From: Methylobacterium gnaphalii
Lineage (GTDB): Bacteria > Pseudomonadota > Alphaproteobacteria > Rhizobiales > Beijerinckiaceae
Direction: 5' to 3'
Assembly (NCBI RefSeq): GCF_007992215.1
Contig: NZ_BJZV01000004.1
Span: 248,001 to 312,000, forward strand
DNA: 64,000 nucleotides
Both the position numbers and the translations under genes were made by a program. Under the pieces are notes generated by a model that was given only the letters and a program-made list of their open reading frames with translations, was not told the DNA's origin and made no database searches. This document shows positions 53,458-64,000 of this stretch, one piece after another (position 1 is the stretch's first letter; every line of letters starts with the position of its first letter).

Positions 53458-54192
53458 TCAGCCGCCGAAAGCGGCGGCCCGGGCGAAGGCGGCGGCGAAT
53501 CCCATGAGGGGGATGCTGATCACCGTCGGCTCCTTCGCGTCGGGCTTCATCGCCGACACGCTCATGGTCTGAGCGGTCTTCATCGTGTCGGTGGCGAGCG
53601 TCGGCAGGCTGATCGGCACGAGGCAGCCATCGCTGACGCAGTAGGAGTAGGGCGCGCCCTTGCCGAGCGTGCGGTCGTCGAGCTTGAAGCTGACGCCGGG
53701 CTCGATCTGCATGCCAAACGGCATCAGGATCAGGCCCTCGGCGCGGCCGTCCTTCGGGGCGCGAAGCTCGACGCTGAACTGCCTGCGGCCGGTACGGCGG
53801 TCGCCCTGGGACTGGATGACAACGCAATCCGTCTGCGTGCCCTCGCGATTGCAGTTCATGGTCCAGTCGCCATAGGCCTCGCTGACGGAGCGGGCGCCGT
53901 TCGGCCACTGCGCCTTCGTATCGGACGCGGCAGGCTCCAGCAGCGTGCCGTCGGAGGCCGGCTTGGCTGCCGGCTCCGCCGTCTTCTGCTCGGCCGGCTT
54001 GGGCTCGGCGGCCCTCGGCTTGGGCGGGGTCGGCTTCTTCGGACGCGGCTTCGGCTTGGCGGCATCCTCGGCCGACGGAGCCTCCGGAGCGGCAGCCGGA
54101 GCCTCGGTTTCCTGCGCCCGAACCGATGGAGCGAGTGTGCCGGCTGCGATCAGCAGCGCCGCCGTGAGCAGGGAAGAGCGGATCGGTGTCAT
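53458..54192 (-). CDS. Invasion-associated locus B (IalB)-family protein
   Basis: 244 residues from ATG 54192. Signal peptide, a long Pro/Ala/Lys-rich linker (30-85), then the IalB domain: YGDWTMNCNREGTQTDCVVIQSQ, RRQFSVELR, LPFG-like LMPFGMQIEPGVSFKLDD, YSYCVSDGCLVPISL with four conserved cysteines. IalB homologues in free-living Hyphomicrobiales are periplasmic proteins of unclear role. An upstream ATG (54249) is rejected because it precedes the signal with a basic stretch. Confidence 0.87.
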   Translation of the reverse strand: MTPIRSSLLTAALLIAAGTLAPSVRAQETEAPAAAPEAPSAEDAAKPKPRPKKPTPPKPRAAEPKPAEQKTAEPAAKPASDGTLLEPAASDTKAQWPNGARSVSEAYGDWTMNCNREGTQTDCVVIQSQGDRRTGRRQFSVELRAPKDGRAEGLILMPFGMQIEPGVSFKLDDRTLGKGAPYSYCVSDGCLVPISLPTLATDTMKTAQTMSVSAMKPDAKEPTVISIPLMGFAAAFARAAAFGG

Positions 54193-54415
54193 GCAACAGC
54201 CTTCAGGACAGCGTTTGCGCCGCCTAACGTTGCCGGCCGCGCGGCGCAATCGTGTCAGGGTTAAAAGATTGGTGACGATGCAGGAATGCCGCGCTGATCT
54301 TGGATCTATTCAAATCTGAACTTGCCTAACCATCCCGGATTGGCCGACATGATCGCGCGAGCCTTTTCCGCGAACTCGCTGTATCGGGAGCGCAGACTCA
54401 GACGAGGCAGACGGC

Positions 54416-54913
54416 ATGAGCGGCATCCACGATTTTTCACCGAGCGACGCGGCCGGTTTGCCGCATCCACTCGCGCAATACCGCGGTCGCGTGCTGCTCA
54501 TCGTCAATACGGCCTCAAAATGCGGGTTCACGCCGCAATACGAGGGGCTCGAAGCGCTCTGGCGTCGTCATCGCGAGGCAGGCCTCGTGGTGCTTGGCCT
54601 GCCCTGCAACCAGTTCGGCGCGCAGGAACCGGGAAATGCCGAGGAGATCGCGCAATTCTGCTCGCTCACCTACGACGTGACCTTCCCGGTTCTCGCCAAG
54701 GTCGAGGTGAACGGACCGGCAGCCGACCCGCTCTTCGCCCAGCTCAAGCGTGAGCGTCCCGGCCTACTCGGGTCGCAGTCCATCAAATGGAATTTCACAA
54801 AATTCCTGGTCGGGCGCGACGGCCGGGTCATCGCCCGGTTTGCGCCGACGACCAAGCCGGCCGATCTCGAGCGGGCGGTGACGGAGGCGCTGGCCGAGCC
54901 GGTGCCGGTCTGA
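54416..54913 (+). CDS. Glutathione peroxidase-family thiol peroxidase
   Basis: 165 residues. Peroxidatic C36 in NTASKCGFTPQYEGLE, catalytic partners Q66 (LPCNQFGAQEPG) and W125-N126 (IKWNFTKFLV). A further cysteine C82 (FCSLTYDVTFPV) suggests the thioredoxin-dependent, monomeric type and not a glutathione-specific enzyme. Contributes to peroxide defence together with katG. Confidence 0.93.
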   Translation: MSGIHDFSPSDAAGLPHPLAQYRGRVLLIVNTASKCGFTPQYEGLEALWRRHREAGLVVLGLPCNQFGAQEPGNAEEIAQFCSLTYDVTFPVLAKVEVNGPAADPLFAQLKRERPGLLGSQSIKWNFTKFLVGRDGRVIARFAPTTKPADLERAVTEALAEPVPV

Positions 54914-54980
54914 CCCTGCCTGGAACTGTTCAGCTGTCGGCGCCGTTTTTCGGGTTCATCCAACAGTCTTGGAGAACCTC

Positions 54981-55223
54981 ATGCGCGCCCTCTTTCTCGC
55001 CGCTGCCACGATCGCCGCCCTGGGCGGCGCCGCCTCCGCCCAGACCACCATCATCGAGCGTGACGAACCGGCGGTCGTCGTGCGCGATCGGCCGGCCGCG
55101 GTGATCGAACGCCGCGTGGTCGACCGCGATCTGCCACCGGCAGGTGGATGCGAGTCGAAGACCGTCACGCGCACGGACGACGACGGTGAGACCACTACCG
55201 TGCGCAAGGAGCGTTGCGACTGA
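54981..55223 (+). CDS. Small secreted protein, charged
   Basis: 80 residues from ATG 54981 with GGAG upstream: signal peptide MRALFLAAATIAALGGAASAQ and a mature chain rich in D/E and R (IIERDEPAVVVRDRPAAVIERRVVDRD) ending with two cysteines (GGCESKTV...KERC). Short charged repeats suggest an unstructured periplasmic protein. No function known. Confidence 0.65.
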   Translation: MRALFLAAATIAALGGAASAQTTIIERDEPAVVVRDRPAAVIERRVVDRDLPPAGGCESKTVTRTDDDGETTTVRKERCD

Positions 55224-55260
55224 CGACGCCCCGGCCGATCGGTTCAGGGAGCGCGGAAAG

Positions 55261-55554
55261 CTACGGCAAGCCTCGCTTGTCGAGCTGCTTCTTGGCCATC
55301 ATCAGCTGATCCCAGACCGTGCTCGGCGTGGTACCGAAGAAGTCGAACACGGCGTTCACGCCCCACCAGAGGCTGAGAACGATCACGGGGACGAGGAACC
55401 AGGCGAGGATCTCCTCGCCGCGTCGCCGGGCCTTGCGGCGCTTGCGGCGAGCCTCGCGTCCGGTGAGCTTGGTTTTGGCCGTGACCCTCGGCTTGGGCGC
55501 CGGAGGCTGGCTGGTGACAGGCGCGAGGGCGTCCTCATGCGTGTCGCTCGTCAT
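55261..55554 (-). CDS. Small single-span membrane protein
   Basis: 97 residues: a basic N-terminus (REARRKRRKARRRGEE) and one hydrophobic span (ILAWFLVPVIVLSLWWGVNAVF), then a short helical tail. The orientation expected is N-in. It lies just downstream of clpA on the same strand. Function unknown. Confidence 0.6.
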   Translation of the reverse strand: MTSDTHEDALAPVTSQPPAPKPRVTAKTKLTGREARRKRRKARRRGEEILAWFLVPVIVLSLWWGVNAVFDFFGTTPSTVWDQLMMAKKQLDKRGLP

Positions 55555-55676
55555 GGTGCCCCCGTCTTTCGCCGATCCGCGAGAGCGCCCCCGCCCTCGC
55601 TCGTCTCATGTCGGTGCGCCCATATCCGCGACCGGCCCGAGGAAGGCAACCCGCCTTCCCCGGAGCTGGGCTGCGG

Positions 55677-58178
55677 TCATGCCTTGACGAGAGGCACCTT
55701 GGGCACCGTGCTGCGAACGCTGCCGGAGCCGCCCGATCCATTGTCCTTGCCGCCGTTGCCCTTCCGCTTGGGCGCGGAGCGCGGCTTCGAGCGCTTATGG
55801 CGCTTGACCGCGTTGGTCACGTCCTTCTCCGGACGCGGCGTCACGGGGCCGGCCGGGAACTCGAAGGTGAGCGCAGCCTTTGCCGCACCGCCCTCCTTGG
55901 CGCCCTTGTCCTCCGCCTCGGGCTTGCTCAGCACGACGCGCACGAGACCGCCATTCTTCAGCTTGCCGAACAGCACCTCGTCGGCCAGCGGCGTCTTGAT
56001 GGTCGACTGGATCAGACGGGCCATGGGCCTCGCGCCCATCGCGTCGTCGTAGCCGTTCTCGACAAGCCATTCACGGGCCTCGTCCGAGAGCTCGATGGTG
56101 ACGTTGCGGTCGGCGAGCTGCGCCTCGAGCTGAAGCACGAACTTGTCGACGACCTTGGCGACCACGTCCTTGGGCAGGTGACCGAAGGAGATGATCGCGT
56201 CGAGGCGGTTGCGGAATTCCGGCGCGAAGAGCCGGTTGATCGCCTCGACGTCGTCGCCCGTGCGCTTCGACTGCGTGAAGCCGTAGGCCGCCTTGGCGAG
56301 GTCCGAGGCGCCCGCATTCGTGGTCATGATGATGATCACGTTGCGGAAATCGACCTGCTTGCCGTTGTGATCGGTGAGCTTGCCGTGGTCCATCACCTGC
56401 AACAGGATGTTGAACAGGTCCGGATGGGCCTTCTCGATCTCGTCGAGCAGCAGCACGCAATGCGGGTGCTGGTCGATGCCGTCGGTGAGCAGGCCGCCCT
56501 GGTCGAATCCGACATAGCCGGGAGGCGCGCCGATCAGGCGGCTGACCGTGTGACGCTCCATGTACTCGGACATGTCGAAGCGCAGCATCTCGACGCCGAG
56601 CGACGCGGCGAGCTGCTTGGCAGCCTCGGTCTTGCCCACGCCGGTCGGGCCGGCGAACAGGTAGGAACCGATCGGCTTGTCGGGATCGCGCAGGCCCGCA
56701 CGGGCGAGCTTGATCGCCGAGGTCAGGGCCTCGATGGCGCTGGGCTGGCCGTAGACGACGCGCTTCAGGTTCTCGGTGAGGTTCTGGAGCACGACAGTGT
56801 CGTCCTTCGACACGGTCTTGGGCGGGATGCGGGCCATCGTGGCGACGGTCGCCTCGATCTCCTTCACGCCGATGGTGCGCTTGCGGCGCGCCTCCGGCAC
56901 CAGCATCTGCGAGGCGCCGGTCTCGTCGATCACGTCGATCGCCTTGTCCGGCAGCTTGCGGTCGTTGATGTAGCGAGCCGACAGCTCCACCGCCGCCTTC
57001 ACGGCATCGGTGGTGTATTTCAGCTTGTGGAACTCCTCGAAATACGGCTTCAGACCTTTGAGGATCTCGATCGTATCGGGGATCGACGGCTCGTTGACGT
57101 CGATCTTCTGGAAGCGACGCACGAGGGCGCGATCCTTCTCGAAGTACTGGCGGTACTCCTTGTAGGTCGTCGAGCCGATGCAGCGCAGCGTGCCCGAGGC
57201 CAGCGCCGGCTTGAGCAGGTTCGAGGCATCCATGGCGCCGCCCGATGTGGCGCCGGCACCGATCACGGTGTGGATCTCGTCGATGAACAGTACCGCGTTC
57301 GGATGCTGCTCGATCTCCTTCATCACCTGCTTGAGGCGCTCCTCGAAATCGCCGCGGTAGCGCGTGCCGGCGAGCAGGGTGCCCATGTCGAGGGAGAAGA
57401 CGGTGGCGTCGGCCAGAACCTCCGGCACCTCCTTCTGGATGATCTTGCGGGCGAGGCCCTCGGCGATGGCGGTCTTGCCGACGCCGGGATCGCCGACCAG
57501 CAGCGGATTGTTCTTCTGGCGGCGGCAGAGCACCTGGATCGTGCGCTGGACCTCGCTCTCGCGGCCGATCAGCGGATCGATCTTGCCGTCCTTCGCCTTC
57601 TTGTTGAGGTTGACGCAGTAGGCCTCGAGGGCGTCGCCCTTCTTCTTGGAGCCGCGGCCGCCTTCCTCGTCGCCGCCGGGCCGCTCCGAGGAGCCGTCGT
57701 CGTCCGATCCGCGCACGGGCTTGGTCTCCGAGGCGCCTGGCCGCTTGGCGATACCGTGGCTGATGTAGTTGACCGCGTCGTAACGGGTCATGTCCTGCTC
57801 TTGCAGGAAGTAGGCCGCGTGGCTCTCGCGCTCGGCGAAGATCGCCACGAGCACGTTGGCGCCGGTCACCTCCTCGCGCCCCGAGGACTGCACGTGGATG
57901 ACCGCGCGCTGGATCACGCGCTGGAAGCCGGCCGTGGGCTTGGCGTCCTGGCGTCCGTCGCCGGTGAGGTTCGAGAGTTCGGTATCGACGTATTCGACGA
58001 GGTTGCGTTTCAGCACGTCGACCTCGACGCTGCAGGCCCGCATCACGGCGGCGGCGTCCTGATCGTCGACGAGTGCGAGCAGGAGATGTTCCAGCGTCGC
58101 GTATTCATGGTGCCGCTCTCCCGCCAGGGCGAGGGCACGGTGGAGGGCTTGTTCCAGGCTGCGGGAGAAGCTGGGCAA
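55677..58178 (-). CDS. clpA: ClpA, ATPase subunit of ClpAP protease
   Basis: 833 residues. Double Clp N-domain, first AAA+ module with [15 protein letters not shown], second with [16 protein letters not shown], plus sensor and lid motifs ([12 protein letters not shown]). The C-terminal ~70 residues (after VRVVLSKPE) are an extra lysine-rich tail. It unfolds N-end-rule and other substrates for ClpP. The adaptor ClpS is 25 bases upstream on the same strand. Confidence 0.96.
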   Translation of the reverse strand: MPSFSRSLEQALHRALALAGERHHEYATLEHLLLALVDDQDAAAVMRACSVEVDVLKRNLVEYVDTELSNLTGDGRQDAKPTAGFQRVIQRAVIHVQSSGREEVTGANVLVAIFAERESHAAYFLQEQDMTRYDAVNYISHGIAKRPGASETKPVRGSDDDGSSERPGGDEEGGRGSKKKGDALEAYCVNLNKKAKDGKIDPLIGRESEVQRTIQVLCRRQKNNPLLVGDPGVGKTAIAEGLARKIIQKEVPEVLADATVFSLDMGTLLAGTRYRGDFEERLKQVMKEIEQHPNAVLFIDEIHTVIGAGATSGGAMDASNLLKPALASGTLRCIGSTTYKEYRQYFEKDRALVRRFQKIDVNEPSIPDTIEILKGLKPYFEEFHKLKYTTDAVKAAVELSARYINDRKLPDKAIDVIDETGASQMLVPEARRKRTIGVKEIEATVATMARIPPKTVSKDDTVVLQNLTENLKRVVYGQPSAIEALTSAIKLARAGLRDPDKPIGSYLFAGPTGVGKTEAAKQLAASLGVEMLRFDMSEYMERHTVSRLIGAPPGYVGFDQGGLLTDGIDQHPHCVLLLDEIEKAHPDLFNILLQVMDHGKLTDHNGKQVDFRNVIIIMTTNAGASDLAKAAYGFTQSKRTGDDVEAINRLFAPEFRNRLDAIISFGHLPKDVVAKVVDKFVLQLEAQLADRNVTIELSDEAREWLVENGYDDAMGARPMARLIQSTIKTPLADEVLFGKLKNGGLVRVVLSKPEAEDKGAKEGGAAKAALTFEFPAGPVTPRPEKDVTNAVKRHKRSKPRSAPKRKGNGGKDNGSGGSGSVRSTVPKVPLVKA

Positions 58179-58203
58179 TGCTCGAGCCTTTTTCGCGGGG
58201 GCC

Positions 58204-58641
58204 TTATTTCTTCTCCATAACGCACTGGAGAGGGTGTTGGTGCTTGCGGGCGAAGTCCATCACCTGCGTCACCTTCGTCTCGGCGACCTCGTAGGTGAAG
58301 ATACCGCACTCGCCGACGCCGTTCTGATGCACGTGCATCATGATCTGATATGCGTCGTCGTGGCTCTTATTGAAGAAGCGCTCGACGACGTGCACGACGA
58401 ATTCCATCGGCGTGTAGTCGTCGTTCAGGAGCAGCACCCGATAGAGGCTCGGGCGCTTCGTCGTCGGCTTGGTGCGGGTGATGATCGCGGTGTTCGAGCG
58501 GTCGCCGTCGCCCGAGCCAGGCTGACCGGCGGCCGTGATCGGCGTGGCGCCATCCGTGCGCCGGCTCTCGTATCCCGCGGTCGTCATGACCCGCTTCGGC
58601 GTCTGAAACATCGGAATCGTATCGAGTCCGTCCGGCGGCAT
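58204..58641 (-). CDS. clpS: ClpS, N-end-rule adaptor for ClpAP
   Basis: 145 residues from ATG 58641. The core [24 protein letters not shown]...[30 protein letters not shown] has the conserved N-degron pocket residues (NDD, HxxG). The disordered N-terminal ~55 residues are longer than in E. coli. The start is uncertain (ATG 58611 and later are alternatives). Operon with clpA. Confidence 0.93.
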   Translation of the reverse strand: MPPDGLDTIPMFQTPKRVMTTAGYESRRTDGATPITAAGQPGSGDGDRSNTAIITRTKPTTKRPSLYRVLLLNDDYTPMEFVVHVVERFFNKSHDDAYQIMMHVHQNGVGECGIFTYEVAETKVTQVMDFARKHQHPLQCVMEKK

Positions 58642-59015
58642 GCTTCGTTCGTATGACGTTGTTCGTGGGGAGTGTGACGGACCTGAGGCAGCACGTCCGC
58701 TCAGGGCGTCGCAGAGACGCAACAACAACAGGCAATCTATAGCCGGTCCTCCGACTCCGCCAGTCGGATGCGCTCACTTGTCCGGGTCATGCGCACGATC
58801 TTCGTGATGAGGGGCATGCACCTTTCGCACAGCACTCTGTCGCACCACGCAGTTTCGTCACCGCGTGCCGTCGAATTAACGGCCGCGTAACCGCGTCCGC
58901 ATACCGTTGCAGACGAGTGATGGGGCGGAAAGCCGGGTCGAGCCGGAGCTGTCCGCAGTAATGGCGCGGCACCGGCCGGCCAATCGGTTCGAGAGTTCGG
59001 AACGGATCAACGGTA

Positions 59016-60497
59016 ATGCGTAGCGTATCAGGCCGTACCCTTCGTTCGACCGTTCGTCCCGCAGCCCTGGCCGCCATCGCGATCCTCGCCGCGATGGCCA
59101 CGCCGGCCGAGGCGCGCCGCCACGGACATCTTCGCGCCCACCATCGCGCGGCCTCCAGCGGCTACAACCCGCCCTACGCGGCCATGGTCGTCGACGTGAA
59201 GACGGGCAAGACGCTGCATGCGGTCAACGAGGACGCGCTGCGCCACCCGGCCTCCATCACGAAGGTGATGACCCTCTACATGCTGTTCGAGCAGCTCGAG
59301 CGTGGCCGCTACCGCCTGGACTCGCCGCTGACGATCTCCTCCTACGCCGCCTCACAGGCCCCGTCGAAGCTCGGCCTGCGTCCCGGCTCGACCATCGAGG
59401 TCGAGGACGCGATCAAGGCGATCGTGACGAAGTCCGCCAACGACGTGGCCTGCGCCATCGGTGAGAACATCGCCGGCTCGGAATCCAAGTTCGCCGAGAT
59501 GATGACGCAGAAGGCGCGTGCCCTCGGCATGACCCGTACGCACTACGCCAATGCCTCCGGCCTGCCGGATGCCGACCAGATCACCACGGCGCGCGACCTC
59601 ACGGTGCTTGCCCGGGCGATCCAGGATCGCTTCCCGGCCTACTACAAGTATTTCCAGACCCGCTCCTTCGCCTTCCGCGGCCGGGTGATCGGCAACCACA
59701 ATCACCTGCTCGGCAACGTCCAGGGCGTGGACGGCATCAAGACCGGCTACACGCGCGATTCCGGCTTCAACCTGATGACCGCGGCGAAATCCGACAATCG
59801 CCAGATCGTCGCCATCGTGCTCGGCGGCAAGTCGGGCGCCAGCCGCGACCGGATCATGGCCGACCTCGTGCGCTCCAACCTGCCACGCGCCTTTGCCGGC
59901 AGCCGTCAGGTTCCGGGCGTGACGGAGGTGGCCGAGCGCGGCCGCCCGGCCGTCATCGCCGATGCCGCCTCGCGGACCCGTACCCGCTACGCTTCGGCCG
60001 ACGACGAGGTCGAGACGACGAACTCCACCGAGGCCGCGCCGACCACGACACCCGGCATGGGCCGCAAGCCGCCCCAGGCCATTCCCGGTGCCGCCCAGGC
60101 CTATGCCGGCCCGGCCTCCCAGTCGCCCTTCCCGGCGACCGGCAAGTCGAGCGCGCGGCTCCCGGCCTACGATTACGACGCCGTCGCGGCCCGCGCCGAG
60201 GCTCCGGCCAAGGCGGAGAAGGCCGAGATCACCGCGCGCGGCGTGACGCCGACGGCCTGGGTGATCCAGCTCGGTGCCATGGATGACGAGGAGAAGGCGA
60301 AGTCGATGCTCGCCGAGGCCCGCGGCCGCGCCGGCAGCGCGCTCGGCAAGGCCGCTCCCTACACCGTGCGCGTCAGCCACGGCGGGACCACGCTCTATCG
60401 CGCCCGTTTCTCGGGCTTCGCCGAGCAGGGCGCCGCGCAGGATGCCTGCTCGGCCCTCAAGAAGAACGGCTTCAACTGCTTCGCCACGCGGAGCTGA
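59016..60497 (+). CDS. D-alanyl-D-alanine carboxypeptidase with C-terminal SPOR domain
   Basis: 493 residues: signal peptide (1-33), peptidase S11 domain with S80-I-T-K83, S140-A-N142 and K242-T-G244, a long Pro/Ala-rich linker (310-410), and a SPOR domain (about 414-493: AWVIQLGAMDDEEKAKSML...ARFSGFAEQGAAQDACSALKKNGFNCF) that binds denuded glycan strands at division sites. This PBP5-SPOR fusion is typical of Hyphomicrobiales. It trims pentapeptides of peptidoglycan. Confidence 0.93.
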   Translation: MRSVSGRTLRSTVRPAALAAIAILAAMATPAEARRHGHLRAHHRAASSGYNPPYAAMVVDVKTGKTLHAVNEDALRHPASITKVMTLYMLFEQLERGRYRLDSPLTISSYAASQAPSKLGLRPGSTIEVEDAIKAIVTKSANDVACAIGENIAGSESKFAEMMTQKARALGMTRTHYANASGLPDADQITTARDLTVLARAIQDRFPAYYKYFQTRSFAFRGRVIGNHNHLLGNVQGVDGIKTGYTRDSGFNLMTAAKSDNRQIVAIVLGGKSGASRDRIMADLVRSNLPRAFAGSRQVPGVTEVAERGRPAVIADAASRTRTRYASADDEVETTNSTEAAPTTTPGMGRKPPQAIPGAAQAYAGPASQSPFPATGKSSARLPAYDYDAVAARAEAPAKAEKAEITARGVTPTAWVIQLGAMDDEEKAKSMLAEARGRAGSALGKAAPYTVRVSHGGTTLYRARFSGFAEQGAAQDACSALKKNGFNCFATRS

Positions 60498-60587
60498 CAC
60501 CGACCGGGAGCCCATGAACGACCCGTCGGCCCGTGTTCGGGCCGGCGGCCATCTCATCCATCACCTTCTGACAACGCGCGTGGAGTC

Positions 60588-61277
60588 TCAGCGATGTCGG
60601 TTCGTCAATCTGTCTCGAGCCGCGTTGACGCGGGCGGCAAACTCGGCGGTACCTCCCTGGTCGGGATGCAGCCGCTTCATCAGCGCCCGGTGCGCCGCCC
60701 TGACCTTGTCCAGGGACGCCCCGCGCTCAAGCCCCAGGATCTGATAGGCCTCCTCCTGCGTCATCGTCCCTGGGTCAAGCGGACGGCCCGTCCGCGGGTC
60801 AAGATCGCGCTCAGCGTCTACACGCCAGCCGGGATGCCGGCGGTCCAGATATGCCTCTAGCAGCCTCGCGCCGTCGGGATCGGCCCCGCGGCAGAGGGCG
60901 AGAAGCGCGAGGAGATCGCCGCGCGGGACGGCGGACAGGCGCTCTCCGGTGCGAGGTCCCGCCAGGACCAGGCCGTCACCGGAGCCTGGATCGAGTTCGA
61001 CCGTCGCGCTGCGCCGCGCTGTGCGCCTCGGCTTCAAAGCTGAGAGGAGGCGGGCCAGCCGGCGGGCAAGGCCTTCCCCGGTCCACACGATCCAGAGACC
61101 GGCTCCCGCCAGTAGAACAGCCGGCAGCAGGGAGCCGCGGAACGCCAGCAGGGCCGCGAGCGCGAAGGCCGCGTATCCCGCGAGCCGTTTCGGGACCAGC
61201 CCGGCAGGCAGGCGGCCGCCGCTGCGGCCGAGCCACCAGAGGCCAAAGAGTGCGAGGAGACCGAGAGCGAGCAACAT
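60588..61277 (-). CDS. Membrane-anchored DnaJ-domain protein
   Basis: 229 residues. N-terminal hydrophobic spans (about 1-15, 33-65), a cytoplasmic linker and a C-terminal J domain (176-229: EEAYQILGLERGASLDKVRAAHRALMKRLHPDQGGTAEFAARVNAARD) with HPD. The architecture is like mitochondrial Tim14/DnaJC-type J proteins, as in other alphaproteobacteria. Recruits DnaK at the membrane. Confidence 0.85.
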   Translation of the reverse strand: MLLALGLLALFGLWWLGRSGGRLPAGLVPKRLAGYAAFALAALLAFRGSLLPAVLLAGAGLWIVWTGEGLARRLARLLSALKPRRTARRSATVELDPGSGDGLVLAGPRTGERLSAVPRGDLLALLALCRGADPDGARLLEAYLDRRHPGWRVDAERDLDPRTGRPLDPGTMTQEEAYQILGLERGASLDKVRAAHRALMKRLHPDQGGTAEFAARVNAARDRLTNRHR

Positions 61278-61710
61278 GCTGCCGTGATCGGATCGTTCGG
61301 CGCTCAGGTAAAGGCTCGAGACAGGTGCGCGCGATCACGGACGCTCCCTGGTCGAGGCTGGATGATGCACGATCCCCACACTCCTCCACAAGTTGACGAG
61401 GTGCGTCATCGCACTGCAGCGACGGTAGCCGCCAAGCTAACGAATTGCTTACACTTCGAAAGCACAGTCATCGCATCGCCGATGACGAGCATTTGAGGTG
61501 TACCCCAGTCATAGAGGCGCCGAAGCCTTTGTGTCCGGAATGTGAAACTGCGTCGAGACCGTGACGATCAGGCGAGAATTGCCTGAAATGATCGCAAAGA
61601 CGCCAACAGATGCTCCCATTCGCGCACGAAGACGCATCAACTCGGCTTGTCGACGCGGCACAATCGCCGGCGAGCCTGACAAGAACAGGGTTCAAGAGGA
61701 CAATCGAGAC
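61278..61710. other. Intergenic stretch, no feature recognised
   Basis: 433 bases. A small AT-richer part (about 61435-61470) may contain a promoter for the gene at 61711. No gene, repeat or hairpin stands out. Confidence 0.4.
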
Positions 61711-61926
61711 ATGGAAACCGAGGCTCTCGAACGACCGGCTGACCTGACGATTTGGCGCACGTTGCCGGCCTCGTCGCCGCTGGCGCAGCCCGAGCGCTAC
61801 GACACGCTGCGCGAGGCGCTCGCCGCCGCCGCCGGCGCCCTGAGCGATCCGGCCAAGCAGCCCTGGATCATCACGGAGGAGGGCGAGATTCTCTCCCCGA
61901 ACTGGATCCGCACCTACCTGAACTGA
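61711..61926 (+). CDS. Small conserved-looking protein, unknown
   Basis: 71 residues (METEALERPADLTIWRTLPASSPLAQPERYDTLREALAAAAGALSDPAKQPWIITEEGEILSPNWIRTYLN). One small alpha/beta domain with the end W-I-I-T-x-E-G-x-I-L-S-P, which resembles many small alphaproteobacterial proteins of unknown role. An AGAGGA site lies upstream of ATG 61711. Followed by a strong terminator. Confidence 0.7.
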   Translation: METEALERPADLTIWRTLPASSPLAQPERYDTLREALAAAAGALSDPAKQPWIITEEGEILSPNWIRTYLN

Positions 61927-62402
61927 GCGGCGCGTCTCGCCGATCGGCATCGCCGGGTTTCCGGCCAGAAGCGGTCCGGCCCGTCCTCGGGGCCGGACCG
62001 TTTTCGTTTGCAGCCCCTGCCGGCACGGGCTCAAGCCTTTCCAACTGCAGGCAAGGCCTTCGGCTCGGCAGATTTGGCTGTCGCGGTCACGGTCCTGGGC
62101 TGGCTGACCAGCACGTCCACGCGGGAGGCGCAGGCGACGTCGAAGCGGGGGTAGGGGGAGCCCGCCGGGAGGTGGTCATCCGCTGGCGTCTTCCCACCGC
62201 CGGCTGCTGCCTCGCATTGCCGACGACAGGGCCAACATTGCTCTCGCCCCGCCTGTGAGGAGGGGAGATGCGCGTCATCGGATCTGATCTATGGGTAGCC
62301 GCTTACCTTCCCCAACAAGCGCAGCCCAAGGACATGATCCCGCCGCGAAGCCGGATGAAGGCGGCGTCCGGGGGATTTCGCGTTCTTACGTCGAGGTCGG
62401 TC
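61927..62402. other. Intergenic stretch before the DUF3108 gene
   Basis: 476 bases. Beyond the terminator at 61972-62004 nothing is recognised. The C-poor/G-rich block 62135-62180 and the GAGGAGGGGAG at about 62256-62266 are compositional only. Confidence 0.4.
61972..62004 (+). terminator. Terminator of the small gene at 61711
   Basis: CGGTCCGGCCC (61972-61982) pairs with GGGCCGGACCG (61990-62000), seven-base loop, followed by TTTT. Confidence 0.88.
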
Positions 62403-63236
62403 ATGGCGAGGCGGCTGAGCAGTTTGGCGGGGGCGCTCCTCCTCGCATCGACGCCGCCCGCCGAGGCGGCGCCGCGGTCCTTCAGCGTCGACTATGGCCT
62501 GTCCTTCCTCGGCCTAACGGTCGGCAAATCGAAGCTGACGGCCGAGCGCAATGCCGAACACTACTCTCTCGATCTCGACGGGGGCCTCGCCGGGATGGCC
62601 GGCTGGTTCTTTCAAGGCGGCGGCAAGGCCGCATCGAGCGGCCGGATGTCCAAAACGGGAACCGTGCCTTCGTCGTTCAAGATCGACGCGCATTACTCGG
62701 ATTATCCGGTGAAGGTCGCGGTCGCCTTCGACAACGGCACCGTGAAAAGTGCTTCGGTCGATCCGATGCCGACGCCACGGCCCGATCGGCTTCCGGTCGC
62801 GGCCGGCGACAAGGTCGGCGTCAGCGATCCGGTCGGCATGCTGGCGATCCCACTGCCGTCGGGACCGCTCGAACCGTCGACCTGCGACCGGCGCATCCCG
62901 GTCTTCGACGGACTGACGCGGGTGGACATCGTGCTCTCCCGCGGCAGCGTGAGCACGGTCACCAAGGGCCCCTATCACGGGCCCGTACTCGATTGTCGGG
63001 TGCGCTGGGTGCCGGTCTCAGGCCACCGGCCGAAGGGATCGTCGGTGAAGCGGATGCAGGAGAACGACGACATGCGCATCCGGCTGGCTCCCGCGCCGGA
63101 GGTGGGGCTGCTGCTGCCGCTCTCGATCAGCGTCGGCCTGACCTGGGGCACGGCCAAGATCGATGCGACGCGCTGGGGCGAGGCCGCACCTGCGCCGAGG
63201 CCGGCCAAGGGAGCGAAGGCGTCGGCACAACCGTAG
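62403..63236 (+). CDS. DUF3108 periplasmic protein
   Basis: 277 residues from ATG 62403: signal peptide (MARRLSSLAGALLLASTPPAEAA) then a beta-rich DUF3108 domain (VDYGLSFLGLTVGKSKLTAER...) ending MRIRLAPAPEVGLLLPLSISVGLTWGTAKID and a basic tail. Members are alphaproteobacterial periplasmic proteins of unknown function. A longer frame to 62268 precedes the signal peptide and is rejected. Confidence 0.82.
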   Translation: MARRLSSLAGALLLASTPPAEAAPRSFSVDYGLSFLGLTVGKSKLTAERNAEHYSLDLDGGLAGMAGWFFQGGGKAASSGRMSKTGTVPSSFKIDAHYSDYPVKVAVAFDNGTVKSASVDPMPTPRPDRLPVAAGDKVGVSDPVGMLAIPLPSGPLEPSTCDRRIPVFDGLTRVDIVLSRGSVSTVTKGPYHGPVLDCRVRWVPVSGHRPKGSSVKRMQENDDMRIRLAPAPEVGLLLPLSISVGLTWGTAKIDATRWGEAAPAPRPAKGAKASAQP

Positions 63237-63313
63237 GGCTCCACCATAAGGTGTGCTTGGCCGACGGCACAAAGCTTCTATAAAACCGACGAAGGCCGTG
63301 CCAGAGTTCGTCG

Positions 63314-64000
<687 letters not shown>

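Noticed and set aside
55608..58220. An 870-codon plus-strand frame opposite clpA
   Set aside because: Antisense shadow of clpA; no recognisable motif and extreme Asp/Arg/Leu composition.

Overview
The window is high-GC alphaproteobacterial DNA whose gene content fits the Hyphomicrobiales, most likely Methylobacterium/Methylorubrum. The clues are an EcfG-type sigma factor, a penicillin-binding D,D-carboxypeptidase with a C-terminal SPOR domain, an IalB-family protein, a malonyl-CoA synthase at the left edge, methylmalonyl-CoA mutase at the right edge, and an aldehyde dehydrogenase paired with a DUF779 protein. The species assignment is inference.

Left host segment (1-11.8 kb): malonyl-CoA synthase (partial), a secreted collagen-repeat protein, an HI0933-type flavoprotein, a TerC-family membrane protein, exported proteins, a coupled pair of TerB/DnaJ protein and cell-wall amidase, OxyR followed by its classical target KatG, a glycine-zipper lipoprotein and an orphan UreE with a histidine-rich tail.

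Mobile segment (about 11,774-28,650): a compact 16.9 kb phage-derived element inserted in dusA. The 5' stub of dusA (22 codons) remains next to ureE. The rest of dusA lies beyond the integrase and has been given a new start by the element. From left to right the element carries a terminator, a long run of hairpins ending in a three-way-junction fold just before its first gene, small unknown genes, a putative replication initiator with three in-gene iterons, a MerR-like regulator, an HNH nuclease, a small membrane-protein cassette with its own terminator, large terminase, portal, prohead protease, capsid, connector genes, a tape-measure protein, an Ntn-hydrolase-like protein, a second MerR-like protein, an AT-rich minus-strand accessory block (frameshifted small gene, SinR/Cas2-like small protein plus 2-TM protein, multi-TM protein) and a tyrosine integrase. 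No major tail protein, tail tip, lysis or CI-type repressor gene was recognised. It is therefore either a reduced prophage or a capsid-encoding satellite-like element.

Right host segment (28.6-64 kb): dusA, a sigma factor with a NepR-like N-terminus, an OmpR/EnvZ-type two-component pair, DUF1289 and aspartyl-protease genes, divergent cobS/cobT, a membrane histidine kinase, an OmpA-domain protein, a two-gene isoquinoline-1-oxidoreductase-like molybdenum hydroxylase, a type II NADH-dehydrogenase-like flavoprotein, a uracil-DNA-glycosylase-family protein, pyrF, a PilZ protein, a class C beta-lactamase-like hydrolase, aldehyde dehydrogenase + DUF779, an AMIN/TPR envelope protein, IalB-like and other exported proteins, glutathione peroxidase, clpS-clpA, the D,D-carboxypeptidase, a DnaJ-domain membrane protein, a DUF3108 protein and methylmalonyl-CoA mutase (partial). 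These are ordinary chromosomal genes. The novelty is concentrated in the dusA element.
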